From Hadesarchaea archaeon (GTDB lineage: Archaea > Hadarchaeota > Hadarchaeia > Hadarchaeales > Hadarchaeaceae): a DNA stretch of 8,665 nucleotides. Under the pieces are notes generated by a model. The model saw only the letters and a list, made by a program, of their open reading frames with translations, searched no databases and was not told where the DNA came from. Both the position numbers and the translations under genes were made by a program. Of this stretch, positions 1-7,838 are shown one piece after another (position 1 is the first letter of the stretch; each line of letters starts with the position of its first letter). The stretch lies in the NCBI GenBank assembly GCA_030615805.1, contig JAUWYN010000032.1, forward strand, positions 1 through 8,665, given 5' to 3'.

Positions 1-1
1 C

Positions 2-880
2 GCGAAGGCTGGGGCCACCTTGCTCCTGAGGACGAGGTGCGTGGGGCTCAAACTCGGGCGCGAGCCGGTGGTGAAGCTTAAGGGTGAACGTGAAACCGAG
101 GTCGAGGCACGCTTGGTAATCGGGGCGGACGGCCCAGCTTCGATCGTCGCGCGGGAGGCGGGCCTGCTTAAAACCGCACGCTACCTCAAATGTGCCCAAC
201 TCGAAACTATCGCTGAAGTCCGAGCTGACGCCACCGAGCTCTACTTCGGCAGCTCGTTCGCACCCGGCTTCTTCGCCTGGTTGACCCCGGCCGGCGACCT
301 CTGCCGCGTGGGGCTCGGCACCTCCCGGGGTGATGCCCTCGGGAAGCTCCTCTCTTTTGTAGGGACTCACCCGACAGCATCCGCCAAGATCCAATCCAGT
401 AAAATTCTTAACCTCTGCGCTGGCCTCATCCCCGAACCGCTGACGAGGAAGATCTACGCCGACCGCGTGATGCTGGTGGGCGACGCGGCCGGTCACGTCA
501 AACCCCTCACGCGCGGCGGCATCTACGTCGGGCTCTCCTGCGCCCGGCTCGCGGCCGAGGTCGCGGCGGGTGCCCTCGGGGGCGAGCCCACCGCCAAGAA
601 GCTTCGCGCGTACGAACAAGCTGTGGCGAAGAGATTTGGCCTCGAGTTTGAGCTGGGAATTCGCGCGCGCAGGGTTTTCGAACGAATGACCGATGCGGAC
701 CTAAATTTAATATTCGAACTCCTGAAGAGGGAGGACGTGCAAATGCTGGTGCTCAAACACTTCGACTTCGACCACCACGATAAACTCCTCCGAGCCCTCT
801 TAAACAAGGCTCCAGACCTCCTTCGCTCGCTCGGGCTGAAAAGGGTTCTAAAGTACTCTCGCTACCTGCTGAACCCTTAA
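2..880 (+). CDS. Geranylgeranyl reductase family flavoprotein, 3' part (5' end outside window)
   Basis: FAD-dependent oxidoreductase of the geranylgeranyl reductase family, which in archaea saturates the double bonds of the geranylgeranyl chains of ether lipids (digeranylgeranylglycerophospholipid reductase) at the membrane. The frame is open from base 2, without a credible start, and the first residues (AKAGATLLLRT) already lie inside the fold, so roughly the first 100-120 residues are missing. Visible family signatures are VIGADGPAS near bases 115-140, PGFFAWLTPAGDLCRVGLG near 262-320 (the conserved substrate-side strand), and the second FAD motif VGDAAGHVKPLTRGGI near 475-520. The stop TAA at 878-880 lies right at the 3' end of the convergent RNA gene copy A. 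The family also contains menaquinone- and chlorophyll-side-chain reductases, so the exact substrate is inferred from the archaeal setting. The family call is firm. Confidence 0.88.
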   Translation, partial: AKAGATLLLRTRCVGLKLGREPVVKLKGERETEVEARLVIGADGPASIVAREAGLLKTARYLKCAQLETIAEVRADATELYFGSSFAPGFFAWLTPAGDLCRVGLGTSRGDALGKLLSFVGTHPTASAKIQSSKILNLCAGLIPEPLTRKIYADRVMLVGDAAGHVKPLTRGGIYVGLSCARLAAEVAAGALGGEPTAKKLRAYEQAVAKRFGLEFELGIRARRVFERMTDADLNLIFELLKREDVQMLVLKHFDFDHHDKLLRALLNKAPDLLRSLGLKRVLKYSRYLLNP

Positions 881-887
881 AAACAAA
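879..887 (-). terminator. T-tract at the 3' end of RNA copy A
   Basis: Minus strand reads TTTGTTTTT immediately after the closing helix CCCCGCC. Archaeal RNA polymerase commonly stops at such tracts. It overlaps the stop codon of the convergent reductase gene. Confidence 0.5.
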
Positions 888-1122
888 TGGCGGGGATCTC
901 GACCCTTCCACTACTCCCTCGACGAGCTTACGAATCTCGACCACTTCGCTCACTCGCCGCTTTTTCACATCGGGGTCTTTTTCCCACAGTTGTTGCCTTG
1001 CCCCATTCCTCCACGAGGCTTATCCGCGTCCTCCCCCAGTTTTTCGCCCGGGTTTTTACGCGGCTCTCCGTTGCCCTTAGGCTCCGGTTCGGCCTCCTCT
1101 GCGGGCTTCCATCCCCGCCATC
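881..1122 (-). ncRNA. Structured RNA gene, copy A (about 240 nt; family unknown)
   Basis: Proposed RNA gene of unknown function. On the minus strand a TATA-like box (1143-1150) lies about 25 bases before a start near 1122. The first bases (1121-1111, AUGGCGGGGAU) pair perfectly over 11 bp with the last bases (897-887), after which comes a T-tract (887-879). Inside, these helices can be drawn: CCGCGU/ACGCGG (1063-1058 with 1029-1024) enclosing CCCGG/CUGGG (1052-1048 with 1039-1035); CCUC/GAGG (1018-1015 with 1011-1008); and GUGAG-CGAA/UUCG-CUCGU (953-945 with 934-922, with a UAAG bulge). Copy B next door can form matching helices with different bases. Conserved single-stranded blocks include GGAAGCC, AACCGG, GGGAAAAAG and GAAGGGUCGA. 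The strings GGCAACGGAGAG and GGGGCAAGGC recall conserved RNase P RNA segments, but no ACAGAA segment or P2/P3 is evident. It converges on the reductase gene with essentially no gap. That it is an RNA gene is fairly likely; its identity is open. Confidence 0.62.
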
Positions 1123-1142
1123 CTTACTGATAGCGTCCGTAT

Positions 1143-1150
1143 ATTTAAGG
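1143..1150 (-). promoter_or_regulatory. TATA box of RNA copy A
   Basis: Minus strand reads CCTTAAATAT, preceded by an A-rich, BRE-like stretch (CGAAAAAATC). It is centred about 25 bases before the start of the terminal helix of copy A, the usual archaeal spacing. A small inverted repeat, TGGAG-CTAT-CTCCA (1164-1177), lies just upstream and might be an operator or only chance. Confidence 0.55.
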
Positions 1151-1194
1151 ATTTTTTCGAAAGTGGAGCTATCTCCAACTTGGATATGTGGCTC

Positions 1195-1203
1195 AAATAA
1201 AAA
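1195..1203 (-). terminator. T-tract at the 3' end of RNA copy B
   Basis: Minus strand reads TTTTTATTT immediately after CCCCGCCA, in the same relative place as the T-tract of copy A. The next 45 bases then lead into the promoter of copy A. Confidence 0.5.
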
Positions 1204-1409
1204 TGGCGGGGTTCGACCCTTCGACTACTCTTCAGCACAACTTACGCCGCGCCGCTTTTCATCTCGGGGCCTTTTTCCCACAGCTCTTGCCTCCGCACCC
1301 ACCACCGGGCGCCTTAGCCAATCCCTTCCCAAGCTCTCTTGGTTTCTGAGTGACTCCCCGTCGCCCTTGAGCGCCGGTTTGGCTTTTGCTGTAGGCTTCC
1401 CCCCACCGA
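1199..1409 (-). ncRNA. Structured RNA gene, copy B (about 210 nt; diverged paralogue of copy A)
   Basis: Second member of the tandem RNA pair, same strand and order as copy A. The TATA-like box at 1431-1438 (CTTTTATA on the minus strand) lies about 25 bases before a start near 1409. The ends pair as GGUGGGG (1407-1401) with CCCCGCC (1211-1205), with one U-G wobble where copy A has C-G. Further helices are GUCACUC/GAUUGGC (1354-1348 with 1323-1317, one mismatch) enclosing CCAAG-AGAG-CUUGG (1342-1329); GCGCCC/GGGUGC (1312-1307 with 1300-1295); and GCGCGGC-GUAA-GUUGUGC (1252-1235), closed by a GNRA-type loop. Each sits at the place of a helix in copy A but with different bases. Shared blocks such as CUGUGGGAAAAAG and GAAGGGUCGA prove common origin. 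A T-rich tract (1203-1195) follows. Both copies keep pairing and promoter, so neither looks like a dead duplicate. Confidence 0.6.
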
Positions 1410-1430
1410 TATTGATATTATTGGCTCACC

Positions 1431-1438
1431 TATAAAAG
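1431..1438 (-). promoter_or_regulatory. TATA box of RNA copy B
   Basis: Minus strand reads AACTTTTATAGG, a good archaeal TATA element. Its centre is about 25-27 bases before the terminal helix of copy B (1407). It directly adjoins the inverted repeat that follows the trkA stop codon. Confidence 0.55.
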
Positions 1439-1464
1439 TTTGAGGTCGAATTCCACGCCTCAAA
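1439..1464. repeat. Inverted repeat between trkA stop and RNA copy B promoter
   Basis: TTTGAGG at 1439-1445 is the exact reverse complement of CCTCAAA at 1458-1464, with a 12-base loop. It starts 4 bases after the trkA stop (minus direction) and is followed by CTTTTATA, so it could end the trkA transcript as a hairpin plus short T-run. It could equally be a protein site next to the copy B TATA box. Confidence 0.45.
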
Positions 1465-1467
1465 AAC

Positions 1468-2142
1468 TTACTCACCGCGCAGATGGCGGGTTATCTTCAA
1501 AATAGCATCGGGTTTGCCCACGACCGTGACGAGGTCCCCTGCTTGAATCTGGGTGTCGCCCCGCGGGGGGATGAGCTCGTCGCCCCGGGTTATCATCGCA
1601 AACGTGCAACCTTTTGATACATTTATGTCCTTGATGAACTTCCCGACCGCTTTCGAGCTCGTGCCGACCGTGACCTCGACCACCTCGCCCTTGCCGCCAC
1701 CTATGCCGAGCAGCCCGTATACCCCCGAGCCCGTCACAGCCTTCTCGAAGAGCATCACCGCGGCGCTCACCAAACTGACCGCGATGTCGACCCCCAGCTC
1801 CTCGAACATCTTGACGTGCTTCTCGTCGTTGACCCTAGCGATCACCCTCCGGACGCCCATTTTCTTACCCAACTCACACGCCATGAGGTTGACCTCATCG
1901 GCCTGGGTGAGCGCGATCAGCACGTCTGTCTTATCGATGCCCGAATCCTTCAGCGCGTCTACGTCGGCGCCGTTACCGTGGATGACTAGCACGTCCAGCT
2001 CGGCCGCCAGCTCGTGGGCCCGCTTCTCGTCCTTCTCGATTACCACCACGTTGTGCCCTCGATCGCCCAGCCGCTTGGCCAGTTTGGAGCCCGTCTGTCC
2101 CCCGCCGACGATTACTATGTATGACATTCGCTCGCCTGCCAT
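1468..2142 (-). CDS. trkA: TrkA-type potassium uptake regulator (RCK_N + RCK_C)
   Basis: Cytoplasmic RCK protein that binds NAD(H) or another nucleotide and gates a Trk/Ktr-type potassium transporter. The 224 residues fit the usual single-unit length. The RCK_N Rossmann fold covers about residues 6-135: the glycine motif GGGQTG is at 13-18 and the acidic residue ending the second strand is E36 in VVVIEKDEKR, which favours NAD(H). The segment DVLIALTQADEVNLMACELGKK follows. RCK_C, the ligand-sensing part, covers about 147-224, ending with AGDLVTVVGKPDAI. No membrane partner (TrkH/KtrB) lies in the window, so it is an orphan here. An alternative start is the ATG at 2127 (MSYIVIVGGG), which gives the more typical short N-terminus; neither start has a convincing ribosome binding site. 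It is divergent from rpl10e, and its 3' end faces the RNA pair on the same strand. Confidence 0.9.
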   Translation of the reverse strand: MAGERMSYIVIVGGGQTGSKLAKRLGDRGHNVVVIEKDEKRAHELAAELDVLVIHGNGADVDALKDSGIDKTDVLIALTQADEVNLMACELGKKMGVRRVIARVNDEKHVKMFEELGVDIAVSLVSAAVMLFEKAVTGSGVYGLLGIGGGKGEVVEVTVGTSSKAVGKFIKDINVSKGCTFAMITRGDELIPPRGDTQIQAGDLVTVVGKPDAILKITRHLRGE

Positions 2143-2153
2143 ATTTCTGGTGA

Positions 2154-2184
2154 TTAAACTAAATAAGGATGAGGGCTTTAAACC
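2154..2184. promoter_or_regulatory. Divergent promoter region of trkA and rpl10e
   Basis: Two A/T-rich boxes lie in this 60-base gap. On the plus strand ACTAAATAAGG (about 2158-2168) would start a transcript near 2188, just before the GGAG (2191-2194) that precedes the rpl10e ATG. On the minus strand GGTTTAAAGCC (about 2174-2184) would start a trkA transcript near 2153. Positions are by inspection only. Confidence 0.4.
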
Positions 2185-2202
2185 TTATCAGGAGCGATCC
2201 AA

Positions 2203-2721
2203 ATGCCGATCCGACCCGCGAAAACCTACCGCTACTTCAGCGGCCCTGCCTACACCCGCCGGGAGTACGTCAAGGGGGTCCCGGGGATACGCGTCACCTT
2301 CTTTGACATGGGCAACCCAAAGGGCGACTTTCCCGTCGAGATGTCCCTGATTTCGCAGGAGACAGGGCAAATAAGGCACAACGCGCTAGAAGCCGCTCGC
2401 ATCGCCGCTAACCGTCTGCTCGAGGTCAAGGCCGGCAAGGATAATTACCACTTCAAGCTCCGCGTCTACCCCCACCAAATTCTGCGCGAGAACCCCATGG
2501 CGACCGGGGCGGGGGCTGATCGGATCTCCGATGGTATGGCCCGATCCTTCGGCAGACCGATCGGCACCGCCGCAAGGATTAGCCGGGGACAAAAGATCAT
2601 GAGCGTGCGAATAGCGGAGGAATTTGCCCGCGACGCCAGGGAAGCGCTCCGCCGCGCAAGTTTGAAACTGTCCCTGCCGTCCCGGATTGTTGTGGAGAAG
2701 GGACAGGAACTACTTGGGTGA
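2203..2721 (+). CDS. rpl10e: Large-subunit ribosomal protein L10e (uL16 family)
   Basis: Archaeal/eukaryotic-type member of the uL16 family, a component of the large ribosomal subunit near the tRNA-accommodation corridor and peptidyl transferase centre. The 172 residues match the archaeal family along the whole length. It begins MPIRPAKTYRYFSGPAYTRR, followed by family blocks QIRHNALEAARIAANRLLE (about 54-72), YHFKLRVYPHQILRENPMAT (about 80-99) and GAGADRISDGMARSFGRPIG. The start is set by homology and by GGAG at 2191-2194, 8 bases before the ATG. It stands alone, outside any ribosomal operon, divergent from trkA. Its last 12 bases overlap the 3' end of the convergent agmatinase gene, so transcripts overlap antisense there. 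Confidence 0.96.
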   Translation: MPIRPAKTYRYFSGPAYTRREYVKGVPGIRVTFFDMGNPKGDFPVEMSLISQETGQIRHNALEAARIAANRLLEVKAGKDNYHFKLRVYPHQILRENPMATGAGADRISDGMARSFGRPIGTAARISRGQKIMSVRIAEEFARDAREALRRASLKLSLPSRIVVEKGQELLG

Positions 2722-3585
2722 ACTTGCCATCGCCGCGAGCAACTCGTAAATAATTTTCGCCGCCGCAAAGGCCGTGGTTCCATCGTCGTGAGGCGGGACC
2801 AATTCTACCACATCAAAAGCCGATATGTTGAGTTTCCCAAGCTCACGAACCAACCGTAAAATTTCAACCGTCGAGGGGCCTCCGGGCTCGGGCGTCGCAA
2901 CCCCTGGCGCGAAAGCAGGGTCGAGAACGTCGAGGTCTATGGTGAGGTAGACCCTCGCTTTGCCGACGAGCTTACGCGCCTCCGCGGCTATCCTCGGGAC
3001 ATCGTCGATTACTTGCTCTGAAGTGTAGGTTGCTATTCTCGCCTCCCGTGCGAATTCAGCCTCCTCCTTCGAGCAGGAACGAATGCCCACTTGCAGGAGG
3101 CGCTCGGGAGGAAGATGATCTAGCACCCTGCGCATCACCGTCGCGTGGCAGAGCTTGTCGCCCAAGTACTCATCGCGAAGATCTCGGTGAGCATCCAGCT
3201 GCACCACGAAAACATCCTTGAAAGATTGGAAGGCGAAGTACGATAACGTGTGCTCCCCACCAAGCAAAATCGGCATCTTTCCATCCTTGGTTATCCTTTG
3301 AACCGATCGCGAGATTCGCTCCCCCGTCGCCCTAAGGTCGGTTGGGGTAACCATCAAGTCGCCGAGGTCTGAGATGTTCAGCCGCTCGAAAACATCCAGC
3401 CCGGCCGATGTCAAGTAGGTCTCGAGGTTCGCCGACGCCTCCCGGATTCGGGCGGGACCGAAGCGGTAGCCCGAACGGTAGCTTGAGGTGGCATCGAGTG
3501 GCACGCCCACGAAGACCACGTTGGCCCGCTCGTAGGGCTCATCGAAGCCGCCGAAACCCGGCTTGACCGGGGTAATCCATTCCAT
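2710..3585 (-). CDS. speB: Agmatinase / arginase-family ureohydrolase
   Basis: Cytoplasmic metal-dependent hydrolase, most likely agmatine to putrescine plus urea in polyamine synthesis. At 291 residues it has the usual length. The binuclear manganese ligands of the family are all visible: H112 in GGEHT (109-113), D131/H133/D135 in DAHRDLRDEY, and D217/D219 in TIDLDVLDPAFAPG. The conserved CHATVM (H147) and the late ELVPPHDDG with E261 are also present. The DAHRDLR-x-x-Y wording is the agmatinase style, but arginase, guanidinobutyrase or related activities cannot be excluded from sequence. The ATG at 3585 is preceded by a G-run (3593-3597) and a TATA-like CTTTTAATC (3625-3617, minus strand). 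It is divergent from PPDK across 42 bases and convergent with rpl10e. Confidence 0.88.
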   Translation of the reverse strand: MEWITPVKPGFGGFDEPYERANVVFVGVPLDATSSYRSGYRFGPARIREASANLETYLTSAGLDVFERLNISDLGDLMVTPTDLRATGERISRSVQRITKDGKMPILLGGEHTLSYFAFQSFKDVFVVQLDAHRDLRDEYLGDKLCHATVMRRVLDHLPPERLLQVGIRSCSKEEAEFAREARIATYTSEQVIDDVPRIAAEARKLVGKARVYLTIDLDVLDPAFAPGVATPEPGGPSTVEILRLVRELGKLNISAFDVVELVPPHDDGTTAFAAAKIIYELLAAMASSPK

Positions 3586-3592
3586 TCGCCAA

Positions 3593-3625
3593 CCCCCTTA
3601 TAGTGGGTCCCAAAAAGATTAAAAG
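3593..3625. promoter_or_regulatory. Shared divergent promoter of speB and ppdK
   Basis: The 42-base gap holds both promoters. On the plus strand CCTTATAGT (about 3596-3604) is centred roughly 27 bases before the ppdK ATG at 3628, implying a leaderless message. On the minus strand CTTTTAATC (3625-3617) would start the speB transcript near 3595, with about 10 bases of leader. The two core promoters overlap, so the genes probably compete for or share regulation. Confidence 0.45.
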
Positions 3626-3627
3626 CG

Positions 3628-6336
<2,709 letters not shown>

Positions 6337-6521
6337 TTGCGTGTTCTGATTTCAAACTGTGGTGCGGGGGAGGGGATTTAAGCACCAATTTACTGGTAAA
6401 AATCTCCACTTGATTCACGATTACTGGGATAAAGCTCGAAGTGATGTGATTCCTGCTTATAAAAGTTTTGATCCAAGATCCAAGAGGCTTTGCACATAAA
6501 TTAGATAGCTTAAAAATGCCG
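6337..6521. other. Gap between ppdK and TBP, with one strong TATA-like box
   Basis: Convergent 3' ends of ppdK (+) and TBP (-) flank this stretch. It holds a short palindrome ACCA-ATTTAC-TGGT (about 6385-6400) and a very good plus-strand TATA-like sequence CTTATAAAAG (about 6458-6467). No credible protein gene follows in the sense direction: the frame opening at 6468 runs antisense through TBP. On the minus strand a T-run (6516-6512) just past the TBP stop could end that transcript. Otherwise I see nothing in it. Confidence 0.4.
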
Positions 6522-7073
6522 CTAACGTCGGGAGGGGATTCGGTTTATGATTCTGTTTATCTTTTGCGCTGCTCTTTTTACATCTATCATGCTCTTCGCC
6601 CCGGCACATACTCCCTTGCCAGATACGAAGAGCAGCACCACGACTCTAGGTTCATCGAGCCTGAATACCAGCCCAGGAAAAACCTCCGGCTCGTATTCGG
6701 TGTTCTCGAATCTGCGAGCTATATCCTCGAGATCAAACTTCCTGCCGAAGTCAACGGATGCCACGATATTCTGAACCTTGACCTTTGGCTCCGTTTTCAC
6801 CTTTATACGTGCTTTCCTGAGCTTTCTCGTAAGCTTCCTTATCGCCTGCTTGGCGTCGCTCATGCTCCTAGCGCCGACGCAGTTCATCTTTCCCGATGCG
6901 AAGATGAGGAAAGATGCTCGAGGGTGGTCGGATTTATAGACAACACCAGGAAAACTCTCCGGGTCATAGCGTGCGCCATCCAGCGACCTAGCCAACTTCT
7001 CAAGGTTAAACTCTGTGTCCTCGTATGTGACCGAGAGCACGATATTTTGGATTTTAGTTCTTACCCCCGTCAT
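6522..7073 (-). CDS. tbp: TATA-binding protein (TBP), unusually basic
   Basis: General transcription factor that binds the TATA box and, with TFB, recruits archaeal RNA polymerase. The 183 residues form the two direct repeats of the saddle: about 6-93 (IQNIVLSV, FPGVVY, FLIFASGKMNCVGARS) and 97-180 (VQNIVASVDFG, FPGLVF, LLFVSGKGVCAGAKS). The four DNA-kinking phenylalanines of the family are present (F41, F58, F132, F149). Oddities: by my count 36 Lys/Arg face 21 Asp/Glu, a net charge near +15, with a basic linker (RKLTRKLRKARIKVK, 79-93) and a basic end (NRIPSRR) where many archaeal TBPs end in acidic residues. The first repeat is the more diverged. The ATG at 7073 directly follows GTAGGGG; CAAATACC (7110-7103, minus) is a weak TATA candidate. 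It is divergent from the SSB gene. It could be the only TBP or a paralogue. Confidence 0.93.
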   Translation of the reverse strand: MTGVRTKIQNIVLSVTYEDTEFNLEKLARSLDGARYDPESFPGVVYKSDHPRASFLIFASGKMNCVGARSMSDAKQAIRKLTRKLRKARIKVKTEPKVKVQNIVASVDFGRKFDLEDIARRFENTEYEPEVFPGLVFRLDEPRVVVLLFVSGKGVCAGAKSMIDVKRAAQKINRIINRIPSRR

Positions 7074-7224
7074 CCCCTACCCCATACGATTAATTGGCGT
7101 GTGGTATTTGCCCATTTCGATTACCCTACCTCCTTCGCGGTCAACGCGACCAACTGGCTCATCTCACTTTTGACCGCCATAAGCAACCAAGGATGCTGGA
7201 ATGAAAAAGTTTCATACATTATTC

Positions 7225-7259
7225 ATTATTTATGGTGGCCCACACAATAATTAGGGGAT
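7225..7259 (+). promoter_or_regulatory. Promoter and ribosome binding site of the SSB gene
   Basis: TATA-like ATTATTTATGG (7225-7235) is centred about 26 bases before a start near 7255, and GGGGAT (7254-7259) lies 4 bases before the ATG at 7264. The transcript leader would be only about 10 bases. Confidence 0.45.
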
Positions 7260-7263
7260 AGTT

Positions 7264-7677
7264 ATGGAAGGAAAAATAGAAAGCGGCCCAGTAGGGATAA
7301 CGAAAGTAAAGGATCTGACGCCCCAGTTGAAGAATGTAAATGTGCTGGTAAAGGTCACGGGCGTTGGGGAGCCAAAAGAGATCCCTAGCAGATTTGGGGG
7401 AGAAACAAAGAAAGTAGCGGAGGCCAGAGTGGGCGACGAAACTGGAACAGTCATTCTTTCTTTGTGGCAGGACCAGATTGGGTCAGTCCAAGAAGGCGAC
7501 GTTCTATCTATAGAAAACGGGTACATCTCGCTTGTGCAGGGACACATACACCTCAATGTGGGAAAATATGGTAAGATGACAAAATCTGACAAGGATATAC
7601 CAAATGTTAGCTTGGAGGTTGATGTCAGTGCTGCAGAGCACGAGCGGGAGCGCAGGCAGTTCAGAAGAAGATATTAA
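7264..7677 (+). CDS. Single-OB-fold SSB (RPA-like, Sulfolobus type)
   Basis: Single-stranded DNA (possibly RNA) binding protein for replication and repair. The 137 residues follow the pattern of the crenarchaeal SSB: one OB fold at about 18-108, with LTPQLKNVNVLVKV, VAEARVGDETGTVILSLW, GSVQEGDVLSIENG and the closing strand HIHLNVG. The stacking aromatics expected in the groove are partly kept (W68, Y87), while a third position appears to be valine (V91); this comparison is from memory of the Sulfolobus protein. No zinc finger is seen. After the fold a short tail of about 25 residues ends RERRQFRRRY; it is strongly basic and lacks the acidic tip typical of many SSBs, so partner binding may differ. 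It is divergent from TBP and 161 bases upstream of the prenyltransferase. Base composition is more A+T rich than in the left part of the window. Confidence 0.87.
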   Translation: MEGKIESGPVGITKVKDLTPQLKNVNVLVKVTGVGEPKEIPSRFGGETKKVAEARVGDETGTVILSLWQDQIGSVQEGDVLSIENGYISLVQGHIHLNVGKYGKMTKSDKDIPNVSLEVDVSAAEHERERRQFRRRY

Positions 7678-7796
7678 ACTAAGCCATGGACCAATTAAAC
7701 TGCCCATTTTCCAAGCCCAAAAATCGACCAATCCAAATCTGGCGGGTTTTGGTACAGAGTAGCAACGGCATAAGGGTGACTTTGGCATCTTATGAA

Positions 7797-7833
7797 ATAT
7801 TTATAGCTGACTTAAGCAACACAGAATGGTGAT
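7797..7833 (+). promoter_or_regulatory. Promoter and ribosome binding site of the cis-prenyltransferase gene
   Basis: TATA-like AAATATTTATAG (about 7795-7806) is centred some 26 bases before a start near 7827, and GGTGAT (7828-7833), complementary to the end of archaeal 16S rRNA, stands 5 bases before the ATG at 7839. This indicates a separate promoter from SSB and fixes the start. Confidence 0.5.
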
Positions 7834-7838
7834 TTTTC

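Noticed and set aside
1195..1225. tRNA T-arm (GGTTCGA-like string on the plus strand)
   Set aside because: GGGGTTCGACCC lacks a matching T-stem and there is no acceptor, D-arm or anticodon arm around it. The string belongs to the closing end of RNA copy B.
883..1409. Miniature transposon (MITE) pair with terminal inverted repeats
   Set aside because: The end pairing could be read as terminal inverted repeats, but no target-site duplications are seen, internal helices covary, and promoters and T-tracts sit at the right places. Not fully excluded.
883..1409. SRP 7S RNA
   Set aside because: The conserved S-domain pieces (GGUCAGG, GGAAG with GCAGC in a helix-8 setting) are absent, and both copies are shorter than the usual 300 or so bases.
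887..1435. Open frame of 182 codons on the plus strand covering both RNA copies
   Set aside because: It is low-complexity, rich in Ser, Pro, Leu and Arg, resembles no protein family, and starts inside the closing helix of copy A. The duplication shifts frame (offsets of 316 and about 290 bases), and conservation follows RNA helices, not codons.
1553..2350. Plus-strand frame of 265 codons opposite trkA
   Set aside because: A shadow of the G+C-rich trkA gene; Ser/Thr/Pro-rich translation with no domain.
6468..7250. Plus-strand frame of 260 codons opposite TBP
   Set aside because: It lies antisense to a clear TBP gene with both repeats and key residues; its own translation matches no family and has no ribosome binding site.
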